A DNA stretch of 64,000 nucleotides from Nemopilema nomurai. Its lineage: Eukaryota > Cnidaria > Scyphozoa > Rhizostomeae > Rhizostomatidae. Positions 11,001 through 23,200 of this stretch are shown in pieces (position 1 is the first letter of the stretch; each line of letters opens with the position of its first letter). The stretch covers positions 1,722,075 to 1,786,074 of the forward strand of contig ML133395.1 of assembly GCA_003864495.1 (NCBI GenBank). Reading direction: 5' to 3'. Made by a program: the position numbers and the translations under genes. The notes beneath the pieces are model-generated. The model was not told the origin of the DNA. It made no database searches and saw nothing but the letters and a program-made list of their open reading frames with translations.

Positions 11001-14000
11001 AATTTTCATAGCTTAGGTACTATACATAAAGTTCTAAGCAAATATCTGCTTGTTGCCACAGAAGGACTTGCACATTAACTTATGTATTGGAAAAGCCATA
11101 GTCTTTGTTTGCTGTCAGCTTGTCTCTTCATTACATTCCATTATAGTGCTGACTGTTGATTATACTGCCTGACTTCAGCAATGCATTTACCAGCAGAAAT
11201 TGTATTTCAAATCAAATAAGCCATTTCGACATATTAAGTGCAAATTCTTGCAGTCTGTTCATGCTACATGAAACATTTGTTTTTTGAAAGGAAAGTTTCA
11301 AAGGAATCATGGTTATCAAATGGGGTACTTCCTTTAGCACCATTGCCCACAAGACTCTTAACTTAACCTTTTATGGTTTGAAAAATTTCTTTATCATACT
11401 TCGGTGATTTGAGCCAGTGCAGCGATAACCAGTCAGCCCTAGAGGAATGTGTCATTCAGTTTCATGGAGAAACAAAGCACTTTTAATTTACCTCACAAAG
11501 ATGCCATTGCCTCCAGGTGACATGAAATTGCATCCACTAATGAGAAGGTCTTCAGTGCCTTGGACAAACAACATTGCATTGTGATGCACAGACCAATCAC
11601 CACCACTAGGCACAGCAAAACCCTTCATGAATGTTGACTCGGTATGAGCAAATGAGATACCCATTACTTTCATGCCCTTAACTGGGTGCTCTTGGGTTCC
11701 AACGACACTTGCAATTGATTCAACTTGTGGCACAATGATCTGTTGGTGGATTTTCAAAAGTTATCCTTTTCCTCTGTTCACTTTGACTTTAATTTGGTCA
11801 CTTTAATTAATTTATTAATAATTGAAAATGAACGAAAGGAAAACATAATAAAAATATATTTACTAGTTAATTTATTCAGGAAAGAACATAAATGTCATAG
11901 ATAAAAACCTTCCACTTTTAATGAACATGTGTACATCAAAAAAAGTGAACTTTTTATAATAAAGAATTAATGACTGAAATGAAGAATGAAGAAGAATAAG
12001 TGTGGAATTATAAAAAAATTGTTGATCTCATTTTTGTTCATTTTGTAAATTAAAAAAGTGACAAATTGTTGTTGTTTCAAAATTGAAAGTTTTCAAGAAT
12101 TTATTTTCGAAACTGGTAATAAGATAAACAAACCTTGTCTGGAAGTTTGCCACTTGGAAAGTAATAAAGTTTCATAGTTTGTTCATCTAAAAACCATTCA
12201 CCAGGAACATCCAATTCCTCAAAGATATTTTCCACATACCACTCTACACCATCATCTGCCCCTCTAGCACCTTGAAATCCTCCAAAGGACCATCTGAGTG
12301 TGTGGTCCGTCTACAAACCACAAGTTGATAAAAATTGGCATTTATGGCATGCTTGATCAGGATTATTTTTAAAATAAAGGCCTAAAACTTTATTTTGCTT
12401 TTTGGCAGCATAATTTTTACTTTCCCTGCAGATTACCAAATTACTTGCCTAAACAGAGCCTCAGGCGCTCGCTCAATCAAATATCTTTCATGACCAGGCC
12501 TGCTATAAGAAGAGCAATGATGTTTTTGTGTGTTGATCCTAGACAAAATCCCATTATCAAATTTAGTAGTTATCCAGCAAGCAATATATACTCATGGAAA
12601 GAAGGGATAAATATTCAGAGTAGCAACTTTGTGTAGTCTTCTTACATCATTTCTAGAATCAATCTGGAAAATCCAGTTCTCCCAATGGTAATGTTGGAAA
12701 GCATGCACAAGGCCAGTTGATGCATTTTTCCACTTTCTACCAACAAACTCAAGGTTCTCATCAAACTGCAATCCTGAAGGGACTTTGTATGTTGATCCAC
12801 CACCACCTGCAGGTGACTTTGTCCCCCAATAAGAGACAGGGGGGTCAAACTGAGAAACAGGGCCACCAACTCCAAGATAAAAAGTAGAAAATGGAGTCCT
12901 GTCTCTGTGTGGCTCATCAATGTGGATTTCTTTGGCTGGATCGGATACCATTGGAGGTAGCCATTTTATAGCACTTTTTATGTACCCTGTGGGAACTGTG
13001 TGTAGCCCAGTACTTTCAGGGTTCCCATTTGGATACCTAGCCCTGACCTCTCTCTTTCCATCCACAAACATTTGCTTGAATGGTTTCAAGTTTCTTCCAG
13101 CAAGGTCTGTAACATATATCTTGATCTGCAATATAAAAAGTAACCAGGAATGTTAATCCAGCAAATTTATTTTCATAAATTATCAAAAAAATTAGCCCAA
13201 GTCTGTTCTGTTAAAATTGTGCCCATTCACTGGTATGTGTTTAAGTTGATTTAATTTAATTTGATGAGTTGCAAAGCAAGTCTTGCAAATCTATGCAAGT
13301 TGAAATGATGTATGTGAAATCTTGTGCTTAAAAATATCAAATAGATATTATGCCATTAGTATGTTATTAGTAGAATTAATGTAGTATTCAGAAGACTAAT
13401 AGTTCAAGGAAATAATTCTTGCAATGTCACACCTTTCGGCCACTTGTTGCTCCTTTTACCGTGATGGGATTCCAGCGCCCGTCCAATCTGGCATAACACA
13501 TATTAGCGAAATCACCACTTTCTTTTCCAAAAAAAGTGTAAGATGTGCAGGTTGTCTGATGGTCACAAAGCAGCTTGCAGGTATCAGATGAATTGAACAC
13601 ACCCATGAAAGACACACTTGCTGTGCTCTGACGCGGCTTTATTCCTTCAAACATATTATTGACATCAGAAAACATTTCTGTCCTATCATCAAACAGCTTC
13701 CATGTTGTTCTAACTTCCAAGCCTCCGCTGATGACAGCATTCTCATTCCTATACCTGCATTGAAATAGAAAAAATTAGCAAAAGTTTTCTAACTGGCGTT
13801 TTAAAGTTTTGATTTGCAAAACAAACTTTATTTGGAACATTGTCCTTTATAAGATATTTCTGCTAACCAGAACAGCCAAAAAAGTTTTCTAGATTCACAG
13901 AATTTCATACAACAAAAACTGCTGTGATGATAACAACACAAAGACATGCAATTCCCAACATGGTACAACATTTGAATACAATATGTTAAGGCTGTCCTGT

Positions 14001-14941
14001 GCAAGTTAAGGCTAACAGCTGAAGTAAAAATTACTCATTAGGTATGACCCAGTATCTGAAATGTCTTCCTAGTACTACGTTTATATAAAAAGTCCCTCCA
14101 ATATCAAAATTACTTCACAAGCACCAAAATCTAACTGGCGTTTCCACTGACAACCAGGCGAAATACCATAACATGACCTTGACGAAGAAACACAGTTGTA
14201 TAATAATATCAAAGTTTTAGATCGGTAATTAAGTTAAAATTTCCGAAATTGATTCAGGTTAATGATAAAAACTGATCAACAACAAAAAATATGTAAGCAA
14301 AATACACACGTTGCCAGCAAAACATTGCTATGCTTTTGGTTAAACTTCAATGTTTTTCCTACGAAGTGCGTTCCTTCCCTCAATCTTATTATGCAATGAA
14401 TCTTTGTGTTCGATCTTCCTGATTCACATGCATTCAAGGCGGATTTTATGTCTCTAAAGGGTGAAGATTTCGTCCCAAGCAATTCCACTGAATTCTGAAC
14501 AACATCCGCCTTTGGGTCAACAAAATACTCAACATGTCTCTCTTCAATTTTAATCTTGATTATTTTCTTCTCATGCTCCCGATAATATTCCCTTCTCGGA
14601 ACATTTGGCTTTATACCGCAAAGCTTTGAGAGTTCAAGACCATCAGCGACTGCTTTAAGGTTTGCAGAAGGTGGAAGAAGCTTTTTTGAGTAATTATAAG
14701 CAAGATATCTGAGACTACAGTCCAAGTTGTCGCCAGTTGGCAAATGCTTCAACCTGTCCTGGTGTTCGGGTAGCCCAAATGCACCATTTCGAATTCGCTC
14801 TTCTAGGCTTTTGTGATTATATGCTTCCAGCACATTAGCTGGTATTTGTTTGGGCTCCTGCACATAGTTTGATGTACATATTTGAAAAAGCAAGGCAAAA
14901 ACCGGCAAGGAGACGTAACAAAACACTCCCTTCGACGCCAT
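8044..14941 (-). CDS. Secreted right-handed parallel beta-helix protein, possible glycoside hydrolase, 9 exons
   Basis: Exons: 14941-14310, 13754-13433, 13125-12646, 12310-12134, 11739-11492, 10586-10415, 10034-9887, 9771-9448, 8330-8044. All junctions are GT-AG and in phase, giving 929 residues. The first ATG in a good context (14941) opens a signal peptide of about 24 residues; an upstream in-frame GTG is not used. Residues 160-220 resemble the start of pectate-lyase-like helices (SSPFRDIKSAL, REGTHFVGKTL, AVISGG). Exon 2 inserts a Cys-rich stretch (DTCKLLCDHQTTCTSYTF) resembling a PAN/apple domain. Exon 3 has FVDGKREVRARYPN, a motif known from bacterial beta-helix glycosidases of the GH141 kind. 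Exons 5-8 carry helix coils (GNGIFV, NGIGVVG, GSININDGFGGG) and DHGPINTWDR. The C-terminal exon is conserved-looking (FYTPSGYVKIQ). Enzyme activity and substrate are inferred, and GH141 membership is only a resemblance. Confidence 0.88.
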
Positions 14942-14987
14942 TTCTCCAACTAACACTTCCACTCCTCCGCACCAGTGTCATACCGGA

Positions 14988-14997
14988 GTCACGTGAA
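14988..14997. promoter_or_regulatory. CLEAR/TFEB-type E-box upstream of the beta-helix gene
   Basis: GTCACGTGAA lies about 50 bp before the ATG at 14941. It is the same 10-mer as the one upstream of SCPEP1. Its function is inferred. Confidence 0.4.
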
Positions 14998-16130
14998 TGA
15001 GTGACGGTGGAATCACGCACTCACGCACTCGAGTCACGCACGCACCAGGAAGTGGGGCAGCCAGCTCCTGGGCTATGGAATTGGGGGTTAGTGAAGGGGC
15101 TTTTTATGCATTTCTCAAAATAATGATTGGACCGAAATTGAAGAAATAAGGAGTTCAATTTCAGGTGTCTTAGAACGTTAGAACATTGTTTTGAAATACA
15201 TGAAGCAAACATACTCTTCGTTTCATTGGACAGCCCTAAGGCAATTCAATGGTAAGGTGATGATGTAAACAAGAAAATTTACGAGATGCAGAAATTCTTC
15301 CTTTTAGCTGGTATTTTTCGCCAAAAAAGCTGTACTCTGATTCTCTCTTTCGTGCTTTTAAATTTATTTTTAAAATAATTTTTGTAAATAAATAAACAAA
15401 TATCTTTGATGCTATCTATGTATGCTTTTCTTAGCTCTGTATTTAGTTTTGCATTTAGTTTTGCATTTAGTTTTGCATTTATTTGCACGGCCCACTGTAA
15501 ATCAGTCCTTTGCTGACGTGGCCACCGTGCCTAAAGAATTTAAAATGAAATGAAATGGCTCTGATGGTAAAGTTATGAGCAGAGACCAAAATACAGAGGT
15601 TCGATGGCCTGATGGGGAAATAGCCATGGGGCTATATCTCTGCCAATATGTAACACAATTGGCTAATTTTTCTTATTTAGATGTATTTAATCATGCTCTT
15701 GCAGACTATTGGATGCAAATTCAAAAATTCCTTAAAATATATTTTTGTGACGTCATCTCTTTAAACCCTATCAACACATTTGCTTCCTCTCAGCATTAAT
15801 ATCTTCTTAACCTCGTAGTTTCTAAATAGACCTTCCAGTACCATTCACTTGCCCCCTTTAGTCTTTTTATTTTATTGCACGGCTGTGTAGTTAGATTTTT
15901 ACATAGTTAGTTCGGTTGTTTTATAAAAAGGAACTTTGAAAAGCTGTCTCATTTGTCGTTTGTTTTTGGGGTCAATCCCTTACGTTAAACTAGTTGCAAC
16001 TTGTCACGTTGTATCAATAGCTCTCCTTGGTCGACGTTCCCTGTCTGATTAGCCGGTAAGCAAGGGTTGTGGTCATTCATAAAAAGGCTTCTTGTTAACG
16101 GTCTTTTGTTGATTAATGTACTATTCAAAA
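14998..16130. other. Intergenic DNA upstream of the beta-helix gene
   Basis: I see no gene. A short stretch at 15000-15050 is rich in CACGCA and ACTCACG words next to the likely promoter. A 12-bp unit ATTTAGTTTTGC is repeated three times at 15441-15476. Confidence 0.5.
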
Positions 16131-16186
16131 TACAGTTTACGAACCAATTTATGTTTCTCCTGACTTTGCTATAGGGTTACGTATAG

Positions 16187-16260
16187 AATACCCTGGATAC
16201 CAGACCCACTTTGTACCAGACCCACTATTTTCTAATACATAGTGGGTCTAGTACCCAGGG
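16187..16260. mobile_element. 74-bp palindromic mini-element between 9-bp direct repeats
   Basis: The segment is almost entirely an imperfect inverted repeat: TACCCTGGATACCAGACCCA pairs with the GTGGGTCTAGTACCCAGGGT side. It is bracketed by TACGTATAG at 16178-16186 and 16261-16269, which looks like a target duplication. Confidence 0.6.
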
Positions 16261-17064
16261 TACGTATAGGAAAACCGTTCGCTAACTCGACTGCTCTCCA
16301 TTTCGAATATTCGTTATGTCGAACCGCTTTCTGTTTCCCCTGGACGAATACTGTTCGCTATCTCGAACTTTTTTGTTTTTGGTTATGTGAGAAAATTAAA
16401 AATACGAGTTTAAAATCTGTTTAAACGGCAGATGACAGTTGACAGATTAAAAAGACAGTGTTATAATACAAATGTTTTATTAAGTAAGTGTTAACTTTCC
16501 TTGCATTATTTTGACCCTTCTATCATCAATGTGCAAGGGACCTGCATGCCATCACCATCACCTAAGTTTACAGGTTTCCCTTTTACAGCTGCACGACAAT
16601 AACTGTACTGATCAGCTCTCAAGAAAAAAGGTTGTTTTCGCAAATTTCCCATTTTTTCCTTTTGTAGACGACCAACAATGTCATTATTTTTTTAAGACGC
16701 AAATGGCAAACGTATCCACAATATTATCAGGTTCTATTGCAGTTTAAAGTTGTTCGCCAATCTGCGGTGTTCATTTATCCATCCGGAATCCATTTCAATG
16801 CTTGTAACGACCGTGATACAGGCTCATAACCATGGGGTGGCATACCCCTGGGACAATTAGAGCCAGGTGCTTGCCACCCCCAGACATTTTTCTTGAACAC
16901 TCGTAGCTTCTAGGCTTTTAAAAAAAGCTTTAACAAAAGGTTGGTAAAAAAAGAAGCTTTAGCAAAAGGTTGGTTTCAAGTTTACAAATGGTAAGGGGAC
17001 AATCTATATATGGATGCATGTTTTTTGCTATCCGTGTAGGCTGTTCTTGCCATGCCCTTCAGAA

Positions 17065-17541
17065 GCCCTTCACATGAGGATTTTCAAACCGGTTTGAATC
17101 TCACGCCGGCCTGAGTACAGTTTGGCTTTCAGGTCGGCGTGAAATTTCTATGTGAGCAGGATTTTTCAAATCGAATTTCAGTTTGGCGAACTGAACTTGC
17201 AAAATCAATATTGCAATGCATTTTGAGATAGAAACCGTTTCGTTATTTGGCGCGCAATTGTCCAAGAATGTTTAGCATCAAAACTAAATGAAGTTGCAAG
17301 GCTGTACTTGTTATCAATATAAGAGATGGTAGCAAAATGATCAATGATAATCTCTGCTGTGAATCATTTGGCGCCATTTTTTCATTTGCCTTGAATTTGT
17401 GAGAACGCGGTATTGTTGCTGTTGAAGCAAATTCAACCCGGTTTGAAAATACCATGTGAACGCAAGAGAAATTAGTACCCCCGAACTGAACTCAGTCCGG
17501 CGTGAGATTCAAACCGGTTTGAAAATCTTCATGTGAAGGGC
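17065..17541. mobile_element. MITE of about 477 bp with terminal inverted repeats of about 50 bp
   Basis: The left end GCCCTTCACATGAGGATTTT, followed by CAAACCGGTTTGAATCTCAC, is mirrored at the right end by GTGAGATTCAAACCGGTTTG and ending CATGTGAAGGGC. The inverted repeats are long and nearly perfect, each containing the self-palindrome CAAACCGGTTTG. I see no coding frame and no convincing target duplication, so the superfamily is undetermined. Confidence 0.85.
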
Positions 17542-18906
17542 CTCTCAGGGACGACATTCCCAGAGACCGGTTTTGTGATGAGAAGTATGCAAAGGCAACC
17601 AAAAAGGCTTTGAAAAACACGAGCAATTGAGGAATCACAAAGACGCCATGGTACTATGGGCAGAAAAAGTACGACACAAGCGTGACCATCATGACGTTCC
17701 TTCATGCTGTCTAGCAAGTAACATCAGAACAACAGAAATGGTACAAATTGCCGTTTTTCATGGTACAAAATATCTTGCTGACAACGGTTTGGCTTTTCTT
17801 GGGGATGCTGAAGGAAATATGGGAAGTGGTGATGGCTAGTACCTGAGAACCTTTCTCAGTTGCTTTTTCCTTTGCAGCTGCAGCGATATTTTTCCTTTGC
17901 TGCACAAACGACTACCACACAATGCCAAGTATACTTCCCCAGAAATCCGAAATCCAAACAGGCACTTGTGTCTGTTTTCAGCATTGAAAGGGGTAGATTC
18001 GCCTCAGCAAGGGTCAATGAAGACAGAGATTGTCACCTAGCATACCTGGCTTTTGAAACTAAAACACTGGTGAAGAAAATAACATTTGAGAGCTTCTTGT
18101 CTGAATGGAAGTTGAAAAGCAGAAAGCTGTTTAATTGCAAGACGCTACAACGATAATAAAGCTTTATTCATAGTTTGTACTATAACATAGTTAACAAATT
18201 AGGGCAACTGATTACCTTACCACATCTCCTGGGAAGAGGACAAGAAGACAAGAAAGCAACGACAACCCTTTAACAAAGCCAACAACGGACGAAATAAGAG
18301 ATGCGATGGAGGTAATATCAAGATATTGCCTATTCTCAAAGAATGGAAAAGTGCTCCGTGCGCATTTCGTTAAAGAAAATGATGTTATAGAGACGAAAGT
18401 GGTTAGAAAAAGAAAACAAATTAGATGCCTTTTTTTCTTAATGATTTAGTTTGACTTGTATTTTTGTATTAGTGCTACATATCCTTTATTGCTGCCTGTT
18501 AAACCTACCAAATTTGGAAAAATTGAATTTTCTGGGGTCATCCGATAACTTGAACATTCGCTATTTCGAACAATTTCTCGCTTCCCTTTAGAGCTTGAGA
18601 TAGAGGATGTCAACTGTATTTACATATATATACTTGCAAAGTTTGCAAGTCAAGAGAAGATCAAAATTTGTCAAAATAAAATGAAATATCAGTTGATCTC
18701 ACTCAGAGCAAATATCCCTCTCCAAATTTGGAATCATTCACAAAGTGCTGACATTCTATTCTAAAAGCGGAAGAAGGTCCGTTTTTCCGCGAGAGAAACT
18801 TATGGCAAGTCCAACATTCTATGAACTCAGATAGACTTCGGTCTGATGAAAGTGTAGTGAGCAGTGAGTCCTTCCATCAGCTGCAATTCTTTTCATGTTT
18901 TGTGCT

Positions 18907-18926
18907 TTTTCCTTCCTTTCTTTCGT

Positions 18927-19004
<78 letters not shown>

Positions 19005-19096
19005 TTTCTTTCTTTCTTCCTTTCTTTCTTTCTTCCTTTCTTCCTTTCTTTCTTTCTTCCTTTCTTTCTTTCTTCCTTTCTTTCTTTCTTTTTAGT

Positions 19097-19147
<51 letters not shown>
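18907..19147. repeat. Polypyrimidine microsatellite (TTTC/TTCC)n
   Basis: About 240 bp of nearly pure CTTT and CTTC units. The open frames here on both strands (poly FLSFFLS and KERKKER) are products of the repeat, not genes. Confidence 0.98.
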
Positions 19148-19148
<1 letters not shown>

Positions 19149-20218
19149 ATGCTGTGCAACAAACAAGATCAGGCAGCTTCACGTTGCCTTGCTTTGAGGC
19201 TAACGTCTTCAATTCGAGGCTAAAGAGCTGTTCTGCTAGCACAAGAGGCCCCAACATTAAAACTTTCAAATAGGTAGTAGCCGACAATACAAGAGAAGGC
19301 AAATCAGCCTCCATGTCTCCGAAATTTAGCTTATTAGATTTTTATCAATGTAAATGTTAATCTTAATTTTATCTTGTTTGGCCTAGCTTAATAACCGGCG
19401 ACTTTTGGTGGATGATATGCCCTTAGCGGTGCAAAACAAAATGACTGAAGTTTCCCTGTGCCATCCCGAAGTCCACTCCTCAAAAGTCTCGTCCTCTTCG
19501 CACGCTCCTGCGTTTATCTCACATTCTGCAATGACACGTGACTAGATAGCTATGCTCTAGTTCTTTTACTTCTCTACAACCCTTTTCCTGAAGATCTAGT
19601 TTTATTGCAATGAGCTATTCAATTTGGAACGATTCCGATGGGCCCAAGCTACTTTAATACAGTTCTAAATGCAACTTTTTCTTGGCATGCCCGTACTATT
19701 ACAAATAGCTTTGCAAATTGGAGCGATTTCGGCGGGTCCCATGCAAACATATGGCCTAGTGGTACCCGTTTAACATGGTCGCAAATTGAAGTTTCTTTTT
19801 GGTACGGTTACCTGTTCTATTCGAATTCAGCCGGTCACATGTAAACGCTGCCTTAGCGACATGGACAAAGTTGCGACTTCTTCTCGCTTTCTTTTTGTTT
19901 CAAGTGAAAATGGACGTAATGGTTCACTTGTGCTTCTCTGACCATATTAGCACGAAGATGTGTATTGAAAGCCCGTGAATATCAAAGACAAGTGATATAG
20001 AGCAATCGCTGGTACATGTTAGTATTTCAGCTAGACGACAAGAAACAAGAAAAGTTCACTAAACTCGATTTCTTGTGATGAGCACTGTCTATGATAAATT
20101 ATGTCGAACTTAAATTGTTTCAGCTCAGGTAAATGTTACGATTAAGTGGATCTAGTATGTTGTATACATGGTGCATTTACTTGTGACATCTTTGTCCCTG
20201 GGATGAGCGACCCGCGGC
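19148..20218. other. Intergenic DNA 3' of VWA/TSP1 copy 1
   Basis: No gene is seen. 19341-19455 is one copy of a diverged dispersed repeat whose partner is at 24421-24530. The region next to 20219 should include the 3' UTR of the minus-strand VWA gene. Confidence 0.5.
19341..19455. repeat. Dispersed repeat copy A
   Basis: Shares the words TATCTTGTTTGGCCTAGC, AATAACCG, ACTTTT and GTGGAT, then GTGCAAAAC and TGAAGTTTC, in the same order with 24421-24530. Roughly three quarters of bases agree by eye. Its class is unknown. Confidence 0.6.
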
Positions 20219-23200
20219 TCATGGCACAAACAACAACGCAAATGCAGCTTGGACCTTCTTGCCTGAAGTTTGTCCTGTGGCAGTGATGGCGACATTAGTT
20301 GTCTTGCCAACCAGAGAACGCGCGTTGCCTGGGAGATTGAATGTGAAGCTGGCAGTGCTGTTCTTGGCACCCTGCACCATCACTGAGCCGCTATCAGCAG
20401 TAACGCTGCCGTGGCTAGAAGTAGCTACGAAGCGGTAGCTTTGACTGGCAGCCTTGTTGTACAAATACAAATTGACTTTGATGCTTGCCTTGCTGGCTGA
20501 GGCGGTGAACTCGTTGCCAGCATTGATCGTCGCCATGACAGTGTCGGTGGCCTCGAAGCTGGCGTGAGAGACTCGTTGGAAGTGCTTTGCCGCTGTCGTT
20601 GTTCCCTTCAAGAGGAACTTGAACTTTCCAGACGGGGGACTGATGTCTGCTTGGAAGATGCCTGCACTGCCTCCAACGCTCTTCAGTGGGATGTCTGCAC
20701 CGAGAACATTTCCTTTCTCGTTTGTGATTGCTATGATAAGTGATTTGTGATCAACCAGTCCATTACCAGTCAGCTGAATCATCAAAGTCACCTTGTCACC
20801 TACATCAAAATGAATCAGTGTTGATCACACAGTGCATCATGAATTATCGAATATTCAGCGAAAATCTGCCGTACTTGATACTCTGCTACCGAAACGTATT
20901 GATGTTGATTAGATGTTGATTAGAGGATTGAAAAGTCGGATAGGTTAGAACGAGCTATCAACCTTGAAGTGGATGTGAGACAGACAGAATTGGTCCTCCT
21001 TCTCTCTCCTGGTGGACGAAGTATGGAGCAAAGTCGACAGCCTCCTTGGCGATTCCCTTGGCAATGTAGGACCTCTCCCCAGCGTTTGACGGGAATTGAA
21101 GCTGCCACCTTCCTGCTGCTGGGTTGTCAATGGTGTAGACCTGACTGTAGGAGGTTGTAGACTGGGCACTGTAAACTTTGCCTGTATCATCCAGCAACTT
21201 GACGCTTGCTGCAGTGTTGGCGTTCTTCACGTTGAGGGAGATGAGCAGCGTCTCGATGCCATTCTCAACGAAGAAGAAGCCCTCGGTTGCGACAGAGCGC
21301 TTCTTAGATGTCGTGTATGTGTTCTTTGCGATTGTCGTTCCCCCTTCCAAGCTGCTCTTAACGAAGCTGGTGAACTTGGTGATTTCTGAATGGCTCTGCA
21401 GAGGAAAGATCTGCCCAGACGTGTATGCTGCAATCTCTTGGTAGCTCTTTATGGCTGTGAAGAGGATATAGAAAAATCATGGGAAACTTTTCAATTCAAC
21501 TTAAAATACAATAAAAAGTCTCACTATTAAAAGGTAATTTGTAATTGGGTTATAAACTATTACAATAAACTATTACAATAGCGATAAAAATATTATGTTT
21601 AGTAAAAATTAGCTCTGGGCTACACAAAGCTTTGTTTCGGCAACATAACGTGTAGTTTGTTGTACGAATAGAGATAGTTGAAAGTTTGGAGTTGAGATAC
21701 CATTCATGCTGTTTGCACCTAAAGTCTCACATTTCGATGAACAGCAATAATAATAATCATCATTATCACCACGTCATCGTTACCGTCACGCCATCATGCT
21801 AATTTCAGGGGCAACGCCTCACGATGTTCCAACAGAGATGTAGAGATAGAGATAAAGATTAACATATTACTGAATACACTCGCCATATTGCGACCTACCT
21901 TTAGCGTCGCCGCAGCCTCTGTAGTTGGTGAAGAAGTTGATAGTTGTACCATATTGGTCGGCCAAGGTTTTGAGTCCTTCCTTCATTTCGAAGGTGTCGT
22001 CTTTGGCACCAGCGTCAGTAAAGACGAACATTGGGGAACCAAGCTTGGGGTTTGCATTGAATGCATCGACCATGCCACCGAACGCCAATTCGGGGCAGTC
22101 TCCTCCGCCTCTGACTGACAAACTTTGGATGGCGCTGATAAACTCGTTCTTGTTGGATTCATTTTTGTGCGTAACGGGACCGACAGCTACAAAAAAAACG
22201 ACGAATGATTTGAAACGAGCCTTAGAATTAAAAGCGAGTAGCATGTTTGGAATAGTTACGACATCCATACATCTTAACTCAGCTTTTCTGCCGTTTGAAG
22301 CTTTAAAAACACCCATGCAGATTTTAATCTCGCTAGACGATGATATAGCTTCAACTTTCAAATTAATCAACAGCAAAATCATAAGGTACGCTTACCCAAA
22401 CAACGCCTACCATTGCAAATTTCACTCAAACACAAAGATACCTATGTGATTTTGATGAAGCACAAGATGTTTATTTCTATCAGCGATGAAGCAATTAAAG
22501 TTTATAGTTTAACTGCAGTAGGACTAACGTCTAGAACTAACACTTTCAAGAAAGACAAGTATGGCCAGAAGAATTTCTCCCCCCAACCTTTGGCTGGCTA
22601 CCAATTTGAATAAGCTTACATGGGTCGTTGAAAGGAGAAAGGACGTAGTCAACTGGGAACTTTCTCTCCATATTGATGATGGAATTGGCAATGCCTTTAG
22701 CGGCGTTGATCTCGTCTCTCATGCTCCCTGTCGTGTCAACCGTGAAAATCAATGAAGCTGCACCATCTACCAACATAAGCTGGCGAAATTTGTCGTCGCC
22801 AATTTCCCGCTTGATCGAGTCCAAGTAGCCGTTAGATGCCTCGTTGAGTTTGTCAATTGGCAGGCCTTCCTCGATCTTTTTCTGTGAAGGTGAAAAGAGT
22901 TACTATGTGCTGTTAAACTGTTGCATTCAGCTTCATTTAAATGACCATATCTTTGCAATGACGTTTTCAGTGCCGCTACCAAAGACGACAAGGTTTTAGT
23001 AGAGAAAAGCAAGCTTATAACTTGGACCACCTATTCGTGGAAGTATTTTAAAATTTTCTTTGTACAGGCCATCGATTAATCACTATTGTTTGCATGTGTA
23101 TGAAAGACATATGCGCATTTATATTAAATTTATATTATATATGTAGAATCAAAGGTTTCCAAACCAAATATACCTCTGAAACATAGAGCTTGAGAAAAAC

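Larger units (their letters stand above)
16133..18616. mobile_element. Decayed pogo/Tigger-like DNA transposon with nested insertions
   Basis: The left end is TA-CAGTTTACG and the right end GTCAACTG-TA, matching the CAGT termini and TA target duplication of pogo-group elements. Both subterminal regions have the typical 'GTTCGCTATCTCGAAC' words (near 16350 and 18560). On the plus strand, 18210-18440 has an open stretch (PTTDEIRDAMEVISRYC) resembling the C-terminal tail of Tigger/jerky transposases. The rest of the transposase is not readable. Smaller elements at 16187-16260 and 17065-17541 lie inside. The ends match weakly beyond the first bases, so the boundaries are moderately uncertain. Confidence 0.5.

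Noticed and set aside
18821..19273. Long Phe/Leu/Ser or Lys/Glu/Arg open frames
   Set aside because: They are translations of the (TTTC)n microsatellite.
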